64,000 bases of DNA from Shewanella marina JCM 15074 (GTDB lineage Bacteria; Pseudomonadota; Gammaproteobacteria; Enterobacterales; Shewanellaceae), in NCBI RefSeq assembly GCF_000614975.1, contig NZ_BALM01000005.1:62001-126000 (forward strand), in the 5' to 3' direction. The notes below the pieces were generated by a model. The model saw nothing but the letters and a program-made list of their open reading frames with translations. It was not told where the DNA came from and made no database searches. Below are positions 43,830 to 55,191 of the stretch, in pieces (positions within the stretch are counted from its first letter, which is position 1; each line of letters starts with the position of its first letter). A program made the position numbers and the translations under genes.

Positions 43830-45496
43830 TTATTTACGAGCTGCTTTGAACGCTTCAGCCATTGCGCTGCTCATAACGGCATCTTCTTGCTTGTTTAAGC
43901 TTGCCATTACTTCTTTCTCTTCAGCTTCATCTTTCGCACGGATTGATAAGCTGATAGCGCGGTTCTTACGATCTACGCCCATGAACTTAGCTTCGATGCT
44001 ATCACCTACGTTGTATACAGTAGATGCATCTTCGATACGCTCGCGAGAAATATCAGCAACGCGGATATAACCTTCAACAGTATCAGCTAGTTCAACAGTT
44101 ACACCTTTAGCATCAACAGCAGAAACGGTACCAGTTACGATAACACCTTTCTTCTTGTCTGCAAGGTAAGCATTGAATGGATCGTCTTCAGTCTGCTTAA
44201 CACCTAGCTGATACGCTCACGCTCTGGATCTACAGATAGAACTACAGCGTGGATTTCGTCGCCTTTCTTGTATTCGCTAACAGCTTCTTCGCCAGTACCG
44301 TTCCAAGAAATGTCAGATAGGTGTACTAGACCGTCGATGCCACCGTCAAGACCGATAAAGATACCGAAGTCAGTGATTGACTTGATCTTACCAGAAACCT
44401 TGTCGCCTTTAGCGTAACGGTTTGCGAAATCATCCCATGGGTTAGTCTTGCACTGCTTAAGACCTAGAGAAATACGACGACGCTCTTCATCGATGTCTAG
44501 AACTAGAACTTCAACTTCATCACCTAGGTTAACAACCTTAGATGGGTGGATGTTCTTGTTAGTCCAATCCATTTCAGAAACGTGTACTAGACCTTCTACG
44601 CCTTCTTCGATTTCAACGAAGCAACCGTAGTCAGTTAGGTTAGTTACGCGACCAGTTAAACGTGTGTTTTCTGGGTAGCGCTTGCTGATTTCTAACCATG
44701 GATCTTCGCCAAGTTGCTTAAGACCTAGTGAAACACGAGTGCGCTCACGATCGTACTTAAGTACTTTAACGTTGATTTCGTCACCAACATTTACGATTTC
44801 AGATGGGTGCTTAACACGCTTCCAAGCCATATCTGTGATATGTAGAAGACCGTCAACACCACCTAAGTCTACGAATGCACCGTAGTCTGTAAGGTTCTTA
44901 ACGATACCTTTAACAGCTTGACCTTCTTGTAGGTTCTCAAGAAGAGCATCACGCTCTGCACTGCTTTCTGATTCGATAACAGCACGACGAGAAACAACAA
45001 CGTTGTTACGCTTCTGGTCTAACTTGATAACTTTGAATTCAAGCTCTTTGTTTTCTAGGTGAGCTGTATCGCGAACTGGGCGAACGTCTACTAGAGAACC
45101 AGGTAAGAATGCACGGATACCGTTTAATTCAACAGTGAAACCGCCTTTAACTTTACCATTGATGATACCGATTACAGTTTCAGCATCTTCGTAAGCTTTT
45201 TCTAGAACAATCCAAGCTTCATGGCGCTTAGCCTTTTCACGAGATAATTGAGTCTCACCGAAACCGTCTTCAACAGAGTCAAGAGCTACGTCAACTTCGT
45301 CACCTACAGCGATTTCTAAAACGCCTTGAGCGTTTTTGAACTGTTCTGCAGGGATTGGGCTTTCTGATTTTAGGCCAGCATCAACAAGAACCATGCCGTT
45401 TTCGATAGCTACTACAGTACCACGTACGATAGAGCCTGGGCGGAATTCAAGTTGTTGAAGAGATTGTTCAAATAGATCAGCAAAAGATTCAGTCAT
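43830..45496 (-). pseudogene. rpsA: 30S ribosomal protein S1, frameshifted near the C-terminus in this sequence
   Basis: The ATG at 45496 ([11 protein letters not shown]) opens a frame with S1 motifs repeated: [67 protein letters not shown] and [25 protein letters not shown]. At 44206 it meets TAG in GAGCGTATCAGC-TAG. Adding one C gives ERISLGVKQ, the normal continuation, and the rest is open to a TAA at 43830-43832, ending AEAFKAARK. Repaired length is 555 residues with six S1 domains. S1 binds mRNA during initiation and is essential in E. coli, so real truncation is unlikely. It follows cmk as usual. Confidence 0.92.
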
Positions 45497-45579
45497 GTTC
45501 ACTTCTTTAATTTTAAACCACAGTCAATCCTAGACGCGGAGTCAGATATAATATCCATATCGTCCTTGATATGAATCCT

Positions 45580-45605
45580 CAAACGTTAACCTAAGCTAAC
45601 GTTTG
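45580..45605 (-). terminator. Inverted repeat at the cmk/rpsA junction
   Basis: CAAACGTTA and its inverse TAACGTTTG flank the cmk stop codon, with no clear T run. It may be a weak terminator, or belong to the rpsA leader, where S1 autoregulation acts in other bacteria. Confidence 0.45.
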
Positions 45606-46284
45606 ATAACTTAGTTACAATATGCTGCATAGCAATATCCAGCACTTGTTCAATGTCTATAGCCGTTGTATCAATCACTAGTGCATCTTCTGCTGCTACT
45701 AGCGGCGCAACTTTACGATTCATATCGCGGTCATCACGCTCTTTGATTTCAACTAAAAGGCGATCGATATTAACATCGAAGCCCTTGTCCTGCAACTGAT
45801 TATAGCGTCTTTGTGCTCTTTCTTCAGCAGATGCTGTTAAGTAAAGTTTAGCAGGTGCATTAGGAAACACGACTGTTCCCATGTCACGACCATCAGCAAT
45901 CAGCCCAGGCATTGCATTAAAAGCACGTTGGCGACGCAATAACGCTTCGCGAACACGCGGGAATGCAGCAACTTTTGAAGCAGCATTCGAACATTCTTGG
46001 GTACGGATATCTGAAGTGACATCTTCACCTTCAAGTATCACTTTAACGCCATGTTTAACGTCACCCGTTAAAAATTGTACATCTAAATGTGAAGCAAGTA
46101 GGCTTAATGCCTCTTCGTTGTCTAAGTCAACGTTGTGGTGTAATGCAGCTAATGACAAAACACGATATATCGCACCACTATCTAATAAGTGCCAGCCTAA
46201 TCTATCTGCTAGCATGTGGCTAATTGTTCCCTTACCAGCGCCGCTTGGGCCATCAATGGTAATTACAGGAGCCAGTTCAGTCAT
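45586..46284 (-). CDS. cmk: Cytidylate kinase
   Basis: A 232-residue cytoplasmic kinase that converts CMP/dCMP to the diphosphate. The P-loop [15 protein letters not shown] is at residues 8-22, then [49 protein letters not shown] and [12 protein letters not shown], all standard for bacterial CMP kinase with its long insert. ATG 46284 has a strong GGAGG site; an upstream alternative is poor. Order aroA-cmk-rpsA is conserved. Confidence 0.95.
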   Translation of the reverse strand: MTELAPVITIDGPSGAGKGTISHMLADRLGWHLLDSGAIYRVLSLAALHHNVDLDNEEALSLLASHLDVQFLTGDVKHGVKVILEGEDVTSDIRTQECSNAASKVAAFPRVREALLRRQRAFNAMPGLIADGRDMGTVVFPNAPAKLYLTASAEERAQRRYNQLQDKGFDVNIDRLLVEIKERDDRDMNRKVAPLVAAEDALVIDTTAIDIEQVLDIAMQHIVTKLSNVSLG

Positions 46285-46430
46285 ACATTCCTCCACATTT
46301 TAAAAGCATAACTCACCGAATATTGAGTCGATGAATTGGCGGCTGGATTATATATCAACTTAAAAAATAATACCTTATTATTTCATGATACTGGCTCACA
46401 CTTCAGTATAATTGCTTATTTATAAATCAG

Positions 46431-47714
46431 TTAGTTGCAATGCGTCAACATTTCAAAAGCATCAAAGTAACCTGGGAATGTTTTTGATGTGCATTGTGGA
46501 TCGTTGATGGTCACTCCACAATCAGCCAATGCTATTAATGAGAAACACATTGCCATACGATGATCGTTATACGTATCAATATCACTATGATTTATGTTAG
46601 CCGGCGTAATTTTGATATAATCCTTACCCTCTTCTACGACAGCACCTACTTTACGAAGTTCAGTTGCCATTGCAGCTAAGCGATCTGTCTCTTTTAAACG
46701 CCAGTTATAAATATTTGTAATCGTCGTTGTACCTTGGGCAAATAGCGCGGTAGTCGCAATCGTCATAGCGGCGTCAGGAATATGATTCATATCTAAATTA
46801 ACGCCTGTAAGCTTACTGCCCCTCGCGATAATAAAGTCATCACCCCACTCAATTTCTGCACCCATTTGCTCAAGTACATCGGCAAATTGTATATCACCTT
46901 GGATACTGAGTTTGCCCACACCAGTGACTTTAACTTCACCACCTTTAATTGCACCTGCGGCTAAAAAGTATGATGCTGATGACGCATCGCCTTCAACCAA
47001 GAATTTACCTGGAGATAGATAATGCTGACCAGACTCAATAACAAATGTCTGATAGTTGTGATTAATAACCTTTACACCAAACTGTTGCATCATTTTAATG
47101 GTAATGTCGATGTAGGGTTTAGACACTAATTCACTGGTTAAATTAATAGTGACCGTCGCTTGTGCTAGCGGTGCAACCATCAATAACGCTGTTAGAAATT
47201 GGCTAGAAAGATCGCCTGCAATCTTAACTTCACCGCCTGTTAACCCTGTGGCATTGATTTTTAACGGAGGATAGCCGGGGGTTTTTAAGTATTCAATATC
47301 AGCACCTAGCTGAGCTAACGCGTCAACTAAATCAGCAATTGGCCTTTCTTCCATTCTCGGCTCACCTGTTAACTCGAACTCTCCTGTGCCCAAAGTCAGA
47401 GCCGCACATAATGGTCGCATCGCGGTGCCTGCATTGCCTAAGAATAATGTCTGAGCTTGTGCACTTGATATGGGACCTGCCAGACCTTCCACTTTACAAG
47501 TATGATTGGCATGATCAATGGTAAGGTTTACACCGAGTTGCTCAAGCGCCGTAAGCATGTAACGAATATCATCAGAATCCAATAGGTTATTTAATTCTGT
47601 AGTGCCTTTTGATAATACGGCAAGAAGCAAGGCTCTATTCGAGATGCTTTTTGAGCCCGGAATGTTAATCGTACCATTGACTTTTGTGACGGGAGAAATT
47701 GTTAACTGCTGCAT
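46431..47714 (-). CDS. aroA: 3-phosphoshikimate 1-carboxyvinyltransferase (EPSP synthase)
   Basis: A 427-residue shikimate-pathway enzyme. Hallmarks are [18 protein letters not shown] at the start, [42 protein letters not shown] and the C-terminal [15 protein letters not shown]. It belongs to the class I (glyphosate-sensitive-type) group by [10 protein letters not shown]. It joins PEP to shikimate 3-phosphate. In E. coli, serC lies directly upstream; here an aminotransferase gene on the other strand lies between them. Confidence 0.95.
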   Translation of the reverse strand: MQQLTISPVTKVNGTINIPGSKSISNRALLLAVLSKGTTELNNLLDSDDIRYMLTALEQLGVNLTIDHANHTCKVEGLAGPISSAQAQTLFLGNAGTAMRPLCAALTLGTGEFELTGEPRMEERPIADLVDALAQLGADIEYLKTPGYPPLKINATGLTGGEVKIAGDLSSQFLTALLMVAPLAQATVTINLTSELVSKPYIDITIKMMQQFGVKVINHNYQTFVIESGQHYLSPGKFLVEGDASSASYFLAAGAIKGGEVKVTGVGKLSIQGDIQFADVLEQMGAEIEWGDDFIIARGSKLTGVNLDMNHIPDAAMTIATTALFAQGTTTITNIYNWRLKETDRLAAMATELRKVGAVVEEGKDYIKITPANINHSDIDTYNDHRMAMCFSLIALADCGVTINDPQCTSKTFPGYFDAFEMLTHCN

Positions 47715-47958
47715 CTGTATTGATTACCTATTTTTGTTATTGATTAGAACGCTTGGCTTATCAAATAATTTGTTGAAGATTATCAGTAAAATGACTCATA
47801 AAGTACGAAGTTTCAATCTTTTTTGGTCTTAATAAAATGACGGCAACTTTAAATAACAGTTTTACATTAACAATGTTGGATAATTAGGGATTATTTGGTT
47901 AACTATTACTGAGCGACAAGTTATGCTGAAATTAAAATAATATAAACAAGGAATTTAA

Positions 47959-49148
47959 ATGTTTAGCCCTATGCAACCATTACCGAGTGATCCGATTCTT
48001 GGTTTACTCAGTGCTTACCGTCAAGATCCTAACCCTGCTAAAGTCGACTTAGGTGTTGGTGTTTATAAAGATCCAACAGGTATCACGCCTATTTTGGCTA
48101 GTGTTAAGCAAGCTGAACTGCGGCATTTTGAAGCGCAGCAAACTAAGGTCTATATCGGTCCTAATGGTTCAGCATTATTTAATGACCGCATGCAGCAATT
48201 AGCCCTTGGTGAACATCATCAAGCATTATTGCTGATCGTGTTCGAACAGTGTCTACGCCTGGCGGTACTGGTGCACTTAAGGTTGCGGCAGATTTTATTT
48301 TCAAGACCCAAGGCAATGCGACTATTTGGGTGAGTGATCCAACGTGGGCCAATCATACTGGGTTGTTTGAAGCTGCTGGCTTAACGGTAAAAACCTATCC
48401 TTATTATGATTACGATAATCACAATTTAAAGTTTGAGCAGATGCTAGATTGTCTTAACCATGTTAAAGCTAACGATATTGTGCTACTGCATGCTTGTTGT
48501 CATAACCCAAGCGGTATGGATTTAACTAATGAGCAATGGGATATCATTGCCAATGTTGCCAACCAACGAGGCTTTACGCCACTGATAGATATGGCATATC
48601 AGGGGTTTGGCGATGGCATTGATGAAGACGCATATGGTGTACGTCTAATGGCATCCAATGTAGATAATATGATTCTATGTTGTTCATGTTCTAAGAACTT
48701 CGGCTTATATCGTGAGCGTATTGGCGCGTGTTCTCTTATTGGTGCGACTTCACAACAAGCAGATACAGCTCTATCCATTCTGCTTTACGTTATTCGTTGT
48801 AATTATTCTATGCCTCCCGCCCATGGTGCGGCAATAGTTGAAACTATTTTGGATGATGTTGCTTTAAAACAGCAATGGCATGATGAAGTTAAAGTGATGC
48901 GAGACAGAATTAATGGTAATCGCCGTCTGTTGACACAAGCATTAACTCGACAAAACATTAGCCGAGATTTTAATTTTATTACTGAGCAAAAAGGAATGTT
49001 CTCCTTTTTGGGATTAAGTACCGATCAAGTTCAACAATTAAAATCAGAGTTTAGTATTTATATGGTTGATTCGAGCCGGATCAGCATTGCAGGTATCAGT
49101 GATGAGAATGTTGAATACATAGCAAAGGCTGTTGCAATGGTTCTTTAA
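47959..49148 (+). pseudogene. Aspartate/aromatic aminotransferase (AspC/TyrB family), frameshifted in this sequence
   Basis: The 5' piece (MFSPMQPLPSDPILGLLSAYRQD, VDLGVGVYKDPTG) and the 3' piece (TPGGTGALKVAADF, HACCHNPSGMDLTNEQW, DMAYQGFGDG, SCSKNFGLYRERIG with the PLP lysine) together are the AspC/TyrB family. The breakpoint is a single G at about 48231; two G's would give ALLADRVRTVSTPGGTG and 396 residues, the family length. The enzyme transfers the amino group between aspartate or aromatic amino acids and 2-oxoglutarate. Shewanella has such a gene between aroA and serC. AspC and TyrB cannot be separated from sequence by eye. Confidence 0.9.
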
Positions 49149-49170
49149 TTTTAATTGCTTATTATGCTAA

Positions 49171-49202
49171 AAAAAAGAGCGAATAATCTATTCGCTCTTT
49201 CT
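49171..49202. terminator. Bidirectional terminator between the aminotransferase and serC
   Basis: An AAAGAGCGAATA/TATTCGCTCTTT stem with flanking runs between converging genes. Confidence 0.9.
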
Positions 49203-49216
49203 CCATAAATCCACAA

Positions 49217-50314
49217 TCATAATGATGAATGTTGCTCTGCAAATTCAGTCATAAATTTCACTAATGCTGCAACGCCTTCAACAGGCATAGCATTATAAAT
49301 ACTTGCACGTACCCCACCTACAGCCTTATGCCCTTTTAACGCCACTAATCCATGTTGTTTCGCTTGCGTTAAAAACTCAGCGGTCAGAGATTCGTCTTGC
49401 AGATGAAATACAACGTTCATTTGCGAACGATACTGCTTTACGACGTTATTTTTATATAAAGGATAATGATCGATGCAATCGTAAAGCATACTCGCTTTTT
49501 GACGATTGATATCAGCCATCACATCAATACCGCCCATATCTTTAAGCCACTTAAATACTTCAGCAGCTAAATACCAAGCAAATGTCGGTGGAGTGTTATA
49601 CATAGAGTCATTTGCTAACGCCAAGCGATAATCCATGATTGAGGCTTGTGGCAGTTGCGGTAACTTGAGCATATCGTCACGCACAATGACGATACTTAGT
49701 CCTGATGGGCCAATGTTCTTTTGTGCACCTGCGTAAATAACAGCATATTTACTGACATCGATATGGCGTGACATTATGCATGAAGACATATCTGCAATGA
49801 CTGGCCATGGACAGTCAAGGGTATCAAATATTTCAATGCCATCAACGGTTTCATTTGGGCAGTAATGTACATATCTAAAGTCTTGCGAGTATTGCGAAAA
49901 ATCAGGTAATTGCACCGCAATGTTAGCTTCAATTTGATGGCTTATTTTAGCTTCAACAATTTGTTCGGTACAGGTTAACTTTACCGCTTCAGCATAGGCA
50001 GCTTTAGACCATAAACCATCGGTTAAATATAATGCTTGACCCTGTTCACCTAAAAAATTGTGCACAATGGCAGCAAATTGTCCTCGTCCACCACCATGCA
50101 TAAATAACACATGATAATTATTAGGAATAGCCATCAGTTCCCGAATATCTTGTTCAGCTTGTTTTGCTAGAGCAACAAATTCAGGACTACGATGACTCAT
50201 TTCCATAACTGACACACCTTGCCCACTCCAATCAAGTAATTCTTGTTGAGCTTTTGCCATTACAGGCATTGGTAGCATTGCAGGGCCAGCACAGAAATTA
50301 TAAGTCGCACTCAC
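49217..50314 (-). CDS. serC: Phosphoserine aminotransferase
   Basis: A 365-residue PLP enzyme of serine and pyridoxine synthesis. It starts [30 protein letters not shown] is the phosphate-binding part, [32 protein letters not shown] holds the Schiff-base lysine (AQKN), and [13 protein letters not shown] the active-site loop. Length is standard (about 360). A GGAGAA site precedes the ATG. It lies downstream of gyrA on the same strand, behind a terminator. Confidence 0.95.
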   Translation of the reverse strand: MSATYNFCAGPAMLPMPVMAKAQQELLDWSGQGVSVMEMSHRSPEFVALAKQAEQDIRELMAIPNNYHVLFMHGGGRGQFAAIVHNFLGEQGQALYLTDGLWSKAAYAEAVKLTCTEQIVEAKISHQIEANIAVQLPDFSQYSQDFRYVHYCPNETVDGIEIFDTLDCPWPVIADMSSCIMSRHIDVSKYAVIYAGAQKNIGPSGLSIVIVRDDMLKLPQLPQASIMDYRLALANDSMYNTPPTFAWYLAAEVFKWLKDMGGIDVMADINRQKASMLYDCIDHYPLYKNNVVKQYRSQMNVVFHLQDESLTAEFLTQAKQHGLVALKGHKAVGGVRASIYNAMPVEGVAALVKFMTEFAEQHSSL

Positions 50315-50349
50315 TAAGATTCTCCTTTCATTTATTATTATTTTTAGCT

Positions 50350-50381
50350 AAAAAAAACGAGCGCCTTAAGCGCTCGTTTTC
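50350..50381 (-). terminator. Terminator after gyrA
   Basis: An ACGAGCGC/GCGCTCGT-type hairpin; on the minus strand it is followed by a run of eight T's. Confidence 0.9.
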
Positions 50382-50390
50382 ATCTAACAA

Positions 50391-53102
50391 TTATTGATTG
50401 TCGTCAGGTTCTGCTGTTTCAGCATCAGGCGCTTGTGAAGTTGGTTCCACTGCGGAATCAACATCGCCTTCTGGCGCAACAATTGGTAAACCGTTTTCAT
50501 CTAATTCTTCATCAGATTGAATTTCATCGATACGTTGCAAGCCAACCACTTTTTCATCGCTTGCGGTACGAATGATAGTTACACCTTGCGTATTACGGCC
50601 AATAATCGAAACACCTTCTGCAGGAGTACGAACTAAGGTACCTTTGTTACTGATGAGCATGATTTCGTCATTAAGGCCAACTTGTACGGCACCAATCACT
50701 TCACCATTACGTTCACTCACTTTAATTGATACTACACCTTTAGTCGCACGACTCTTAGCTGGGTATTCACTTAGCTCTGTACGCTTACCATAACCATTCT
50801 CAGTCACAGTTAAAATTGCACCATCTTCTTTCGGTACAATGAGCGAAACAACGCGCTGTCCATCATCAAGCTTAATACCACGAACACCTGTTGCGGTACG
50901 ACCCATTGGACGGATAGATAGCATATCTTCGCCTGTTTCTGGGTCAACTTTTACTAAACCTGTTTCTGAATCACGTACTTTCTCATTGAAGCGTACTACT
51001 TTACCTTCATTTGAGAACAACATGATATCGTTACTACCGTCAGTAATATCAACACCAATTAACTGGTCACCATCTTTTAAGTTAACCGCAATAATACCGT
51101 TTGCACGAGGATTACTATAAGCAGTTAATGCTGTTTTCTTCACTGTACCGTGTGAAGTCGCCATAACAATATACTTGTCATCTGCATATTCACGTACTGG
51201 CAGAATTGCCGTAATACGTTCACCATCAGACAAAGGCAGTAAGTTAACGATTGGACGACCACGAGCTTGACGACTTGCTAAAGGTAACTGGTACACTTTT
51301 AGCCAATACATTTTACCGAAATCTGAGAAACATAAAATTGTATCGTGAGTATTCGCGACTAATAGTTTTTCAACGAAATCTTCGTCTTTAACTTTAGTTG
51401 CGGCTTTACCCTTACCACCACGACGTTGTGCTTGATAATCAGTTAATGGCTGATATTTAGCATAACCAAGGTGAGATAATGTAACTACAACATCTTCTTC
51501 ATTAATAAGGTCTTCAAGACTCATATCAACTTCGTTAGCGTTAATTACAGTACGTCGAGTATCACCGAAATCAATTAAAATTTGTTCTAGCTCTTCCTTG
51601 ATCACTTCCATTAAGCGCTCAGGGCTGCGAAGAATAAATAGTAAGCCAGCAATAAACGCTAAAAGCTCTTCGTATTCAGCAATAATCTTGTCATGCTCAA
51701 GACCGGTTAAACGGTGTAAGCGTAATTCAAGAATTGCTTGAGCTTGCTGTTCAGTTAAATAGTACTGACCATCGCGAATACCATATTCAGGCTCTAACCA
51801 CTCTGGACGAGCTGCGTCATCACCTGCTTTTTCAAGCATGCCTTGAACGTGACCAAGTTCCCAGCCCTGTGCGACTAATTTTGTTTTAGCTTCAGCAGGT
51901 GTTGGTGATGCTTTAATTAACGCAATGATTGGGTCAATGTTGGCAAGTGCAACTGCGAGTGCTTCAAGAATGTGTGCACGCTCACGCGCTTTTCGTAATT
52001 CAAATACAGTACGACGAGTTACCACTTCACGACGGTGAAGAATAAAGCACTCTAGCATCTCTTTGAGGTTAAACAATTTAGGTTGACCGTTGGTCAATGC
52101 CACCATGTTAATACCAAAAGAACACTGCATCTGAGTCTGAGCATATAAGTTGTTTAATACAACCTCACCCACTTCACCGCGCTTGATTTCAATAACGATA
52201 CGCATACCGTCTTTATCAGACTCGTCACGTAGACCGCTAATACCTTCAATCTTTTTATCTTTAACAAGCTCAGCAATTTTTTCAATTAAACGAGCTTTGT
52301 TTACCTGATAAGGAATTTCAGTAACGATAATTCGTTCGCGATTACCGTCATGCTGTTCAATTTCAGCACGTGCGCGCATTACTGCACGGCCGCGACCAGT
52401 GCGATACGCGTCGATAATACCTTTACGGCCATTAATTAATGCCGCAGTAGGAAAATCTGGACCTGGGATGTATTCCATTAATTGATCGATAGATAAATCT
52501 GGTTCTTCAATTAATGCTAAGCAACCTTGTACAACTTCGTTTAAGTTGTGCGGTGGAATATTCGTCGCCATACCAACCGCAATACCAGATGCACCGTTAA
52601 TTAACAGGTTTGGTACGCGAGTAGGCATTACTTCAGGAATGAATTCAGTACCGTCATAGTTTGGTACAAAATCAACAGTTTCTTTATCCAAGTCAGCTAA
52701 CAGTTGGTGTGCTAACTTTTCCATGCGAATTTCGGTATAACGCATTGCCGCTGCTGAGTCACCATCAACCGAACCAAAGTTACCTTGGCCGTCAACGAGT
52801 GTGTAACGTAGCGAGAAAGGCTGCGCCATACGAACGATTGTGTCATAAACAGCGGTATCACCATGCGGGTGATATTTACCGATTACATCACCGACGACAC
52901 GTGCCGACTTTTTATAGGGCTTATTCCAATCGTTTTTAAGTTCATTCATTGCAAATAGAACGCGGCGATGTACTGGTTTTAAACCATCGCGAACGTCAGG
53001 CAATGCACGTCCTACAATTACACTCATGGCATAATCTAGGTACGAATTTTTTAGTTCGTCTTCAATATTAATTGGCGAAATAGATGAAGCCAGATCAGTC
53101 AT
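50391..53102 (-). CDS. gyrA: DNA gyrase subunit A
   Basis: A 903-residue subunit of the type II topoisomerase that introduces negative supercoils. The N-terminal breakage-reunion domain has the catalytic tyrosine Y122 ([10 protein letters not shown]) and the quinolone-determining region [10 protein letters not shown], with Thr at position 83 where E. coli has Ser. The GyrA box QRRGGKG is present at about residue 560, followed by the beta-pinwheel C-terminal domain and an acidic tail ([10 protein letters not shown]...ETAEPDDNQ). The ATG start lacks a strong ribosome site. ubiG is divergent upstream. Confidence 0.97.
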   Translation of the reverse strand: MTDLASSISPINIEDELKNSYLDYAMSVIVGRALPDVRDGLKPVHRRVLFAMNELKNDWNKPYKKSARVVGDVIGKYHPHGDTAVYDTIVRMAQPFSLRYTLVDGQGNFGSVDGDSAAAMRYTEIRMEKLAHQLLADLDKETVDFVPNYDGTEFIPEVMPTRVPNLLINGASGIAVGMATNIPPHNLNEVVQGCLALIEEPDLSIDQLMEYIPGPDFPTAALINGRKGIIDAYRTGRGRAVMRARAEIEQHDGNRERIIVTEIPYQVNKARLIEKIAELVKDKKIEGISGLRDESDKDGMRIVIEIKRGEVGEVVLNNLYAQTQMQCSFGINMVALTNGQPKLFNLKEMLECFILHRREVVTRRTVFELRKARERAHILEALAVALANIDPIIALIKASPTPAEAKTKLVAQGWELGHVQGMLEKAGDDAARPEWLEPEYGIRDGQYYLTEQQAQAILELRLHRLTGLEHDKIIAEYEELLAFIAGLLFILRSPERLMEVIKEELEQILIDFGDTRRTVINANEVDMSLEDLINEEDVVVTLSHLGYAKYQPLTDYQAQRRGGKGKAATKVKDEDFVEKLLVANTHDTILCFSDFGKMYWLKVYQLPLASRQARGRPIVNLLPLSDGERITAILPVREYADDKYIVMATSHGTVKKTALTAYSNPRANGIIAVNLKDGDQLIGVDITDGSNDIMLFSNEGKVVRFNEKVRDSETGLVKVDPETGEDMLSIRPMGRTATGVRGIKLDDGQRVVSLIVPKEDGAILTVTENGYGKRTELSEYPAKSRATKGVVSIKVSERNGEVIGAVQVGLNDEIMLISNKGTLVRTPAEGVSIIGRNTQGVTIIRTASDEKVVGLQRIDEIQSDEELDENGLPIVAPEGDVDSAVEPTSQAPDAETAEPDDNQ

Positions 53103-53444
53103 AAACTGCTCGTTCCCCTTAAAATAGCTGACAACTCATAAATCCGTGTCATTGTCGAGCCAACAAACGTGGTTTGGCATTCTAGCACAGTTATTTATTG
53201 GCGCTACAGTGTATATTTAAACTCTTGAGGTATTGTGTTGTTTTTAATCAATATAGAGCTCAAGTAGTCACTTATCCCTCATTTGAAGCTGTTCTATATT
53301 AGCCAATGTAGGGCAAAATAGCGATAGAGTTAACGAAATGATAAATAGCCCGATTTATTGCATGTTTTTTGCGCGGTTTATGGTTTGGTTTGTGGGGGCT
53401 GCTAGGTATACTAGTGTTAAATAAAAACCATAACGAAGGTCACT
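53103..53444. other. Divergent intergenic region gyrA/ubiG
   Basis: A 342-bp region holding both promoters. TTGGTT (53385-53390), a 16-bp spacer and TATACT (53407-53412) form a plausible sigma-70 promoter for ubiG. No other element is recognised. Confidence 0.55.
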
Positions 53445-54154
53445 ATGCAACACAACTCCAACGTCGATATGAAAGAGATCGCTAAATTTGAAAAAATGGC
53501 GGCAACTTGGTGGGATCTTAATGGCGACTTTAAGCCATTACATCAATTAAACCCATTACGCCTTAATTATATTGATCAAATGAGCGGTGGCTTATTTGGT
53601 AAGCAAGTACTTGATGTGGGTTGTGGCGGTGGCATTCTTTCAGAAAGCATGGCGCGTATTGGTGCCAATGTTGATGGCATCGATATGGGAGAGGAACCGC
53701 TTGAAGTGGCTAGCTTCACGCACTGGAATCTGGTACTAAGATTAATTATTTGAAAACAACTGCAGAACAGCATGCAAAAGATCATTATCAGGCATATGAT
53801 GTGGTCACTTGCATGGAGATGCTAGAGCATGTACCTGATCCGCAATCAGTCATCAAAGCTTGCTGTGATATGGTAAAACCTGATGGTTATGTTTTTTTCT
53901 CTACCATTAACCGTAATCTCCGTGCTTATGTAGAAACGATTGTCGGCGCAGAAATGATACTTAAAATGCTACCGCGTGGAACACATGAACATGGCAAGTT
54001 TATTAAACCATCTGAATTGATGGCATTAGTTGATAACACTGAACTGCTTTGTCGTGATGCTTGTGGTATCACCTATAATCCACTCACCCAAGTATTCAAG
54101 TACACTAAATGCGTTGATGTAAATTATATGATTTGCACTCAAAAGGCTGATTAA
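53445..54154 (+). pseudogene. ubiG: Ubiquinone O-methyltransferase UbiG, frameshifted in this sequence
   Basis: The 5' part reads [35 protein letters not shown] and the SAM-binding [20 protein letters not shown]. The 3' part, in another frame, reads [19 protein letters not shown] and [18 protein letters not shown]. These are UbiG throughout; it carries out both O-methylations of ubiquinone synthesis. The shift lies at 53711-53712, where one extra A restores AKLHALESG, matching E. coli. Repaired length is 236 residues. The stop overlaps the gph start by one base (TAATG), so the two are coupled. Confidence 0.9.
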
Positions 54155-54809
54155 TGTCTATTTACTCTTCAAACAAAGCACTGTTATTTGATCTTGACGG
54201 CACACTGATAGATACCGCACCGGATCTGGTGGCTGCACTTAATATGGCTTTAGTTGAAGCGGGATTGCCTGTTATATCGGAAAGTATTGCTAAATATGCT
54301 GCCTCTCATGGCAGCATGGCACTGGTTAATAGTGCACAGCCCACACTTGATATAGAAACTAAAACACGGTTACAACACTCACTACTGGCACATTATCTAA
54401 CCATTAATGGCGATCACAGCCAACCCTACCCTGGCATTATTGAACTGCTTAATGATGCCAAAAAATTAGGCTATAAATTAGGGATTGTGACCAATAAACC
54501 TGCACGTTTTACACGACCACTACTCGATAAACTAAATATGGCCCAATTTTTTGATTGTGTGATTAGTGGTGACAGTACAATGTTCAGTAAACCTCACGCT
54601 GCACCAAGCTACTCGCAGCTCAACAGCTTGATACTAAAGTTGATAATATCATTTACCTTGGTGATGCGCAGCGCGACATGCAAGCAGCTCATGTTTGCAA
54701 TATGCACGCTGTTTTAGTGCTGTGGGGCTATATCGCGGCAGATGACGATATTTCAACTTGGCCATATAACAGCCAAATTGCTCATCCTCAGCAATTAGTA
54801 CTAGGGTAA
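54154..54809 (+). pseudogene. gph: Phosphoglycolate phosphatase (HAD family), frameshifted near the C-terminus
   Basis: A HAD hydrolase: ALLFDLDGTLIDTAPDLVAALN carries the nucleophile and acid/base aspartates, GIVTNKP is motif II, and VISGDSTMFSKPHAAP motif III. The frame then breaks. One extra A near 54606 gives KLLAAQQLDTKVDNIIYLGDAQRDMQAA, the motif IV aspartates, and ends at a TAA at 54807-54809, for 218 residues. It removes 2-phosphoglycolate formed by repair of oxidised DNA ends. The gyrA-ubiG-gph-nrdA order is the Shewanella type. HAD members of the MupP group are alternatives; MupP partners UbiG in Pseudomonas. Confidence 0.82.
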
Positions 54810-55191
54810 TTTTTTAGCAAATCTAGTAATATTTAAGCTATCGATTTTCTCTATAAGCATAATCTGTTTTTCCAAAACCAGTTGATTAAATAAGCTAACC
54901 TTCGCGAACTCACGCTACATCGCATTCTTGGGTTAGCTTTTACTAACGCCAAAATTAAGATCAAAAAAACTGATGATATGCAACTAATTTTCGCTATTGC
55001 AAAAACTTCAAAACCCCACTATCTTGGACTAATATTTTTTTAAGGCACCATATCTTGTGTGTAGCGCAGTTCACATCGCATAGACTTAAGATTGCATTTT
55101 CAGTTTAAAATCTGGTCTAACTGACGCTCAACCAAGGACGGTTCTGGGATTTTCCCTCACATTACAGATATAACATCAAGGTCACCATTTC
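54810..55191 (+). promoter_or_regulatory. nrdAB regulatory region
   Basis: A 382-bp region upstream of nrdA. It holds the paired NrdR-like boxes listed separately. TAGCTTATTTAATC-type AT-rich stretches at 54870-54900 are unassigned. No small gene is apparent. Confidence 0.5.
55014..55060 (+). promoter_or_regulatory. Tandem NrdR-box-like sites upstream of nrdAB
   Basis: GCACCATATCTTGTGT at 55045-55060 agrees with the NrdR consensus (as I recall it, ACACWATATATWGTGT) at 13 of 16 positions. A weaker copy, CCCCACTATCTTGGAC at 55014-55029, lies exactly 31 bp upstream. NrdR boxes usually occur as pairs about three helical turns apart. Confidence 0.6.

Noticed and set aside
52661..52939. 92-codon frame opposite gyrA
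   Set aside because: It is antisense to the conserved gyrase N-terminal domain. Long antisense frames are common in conserved genes.
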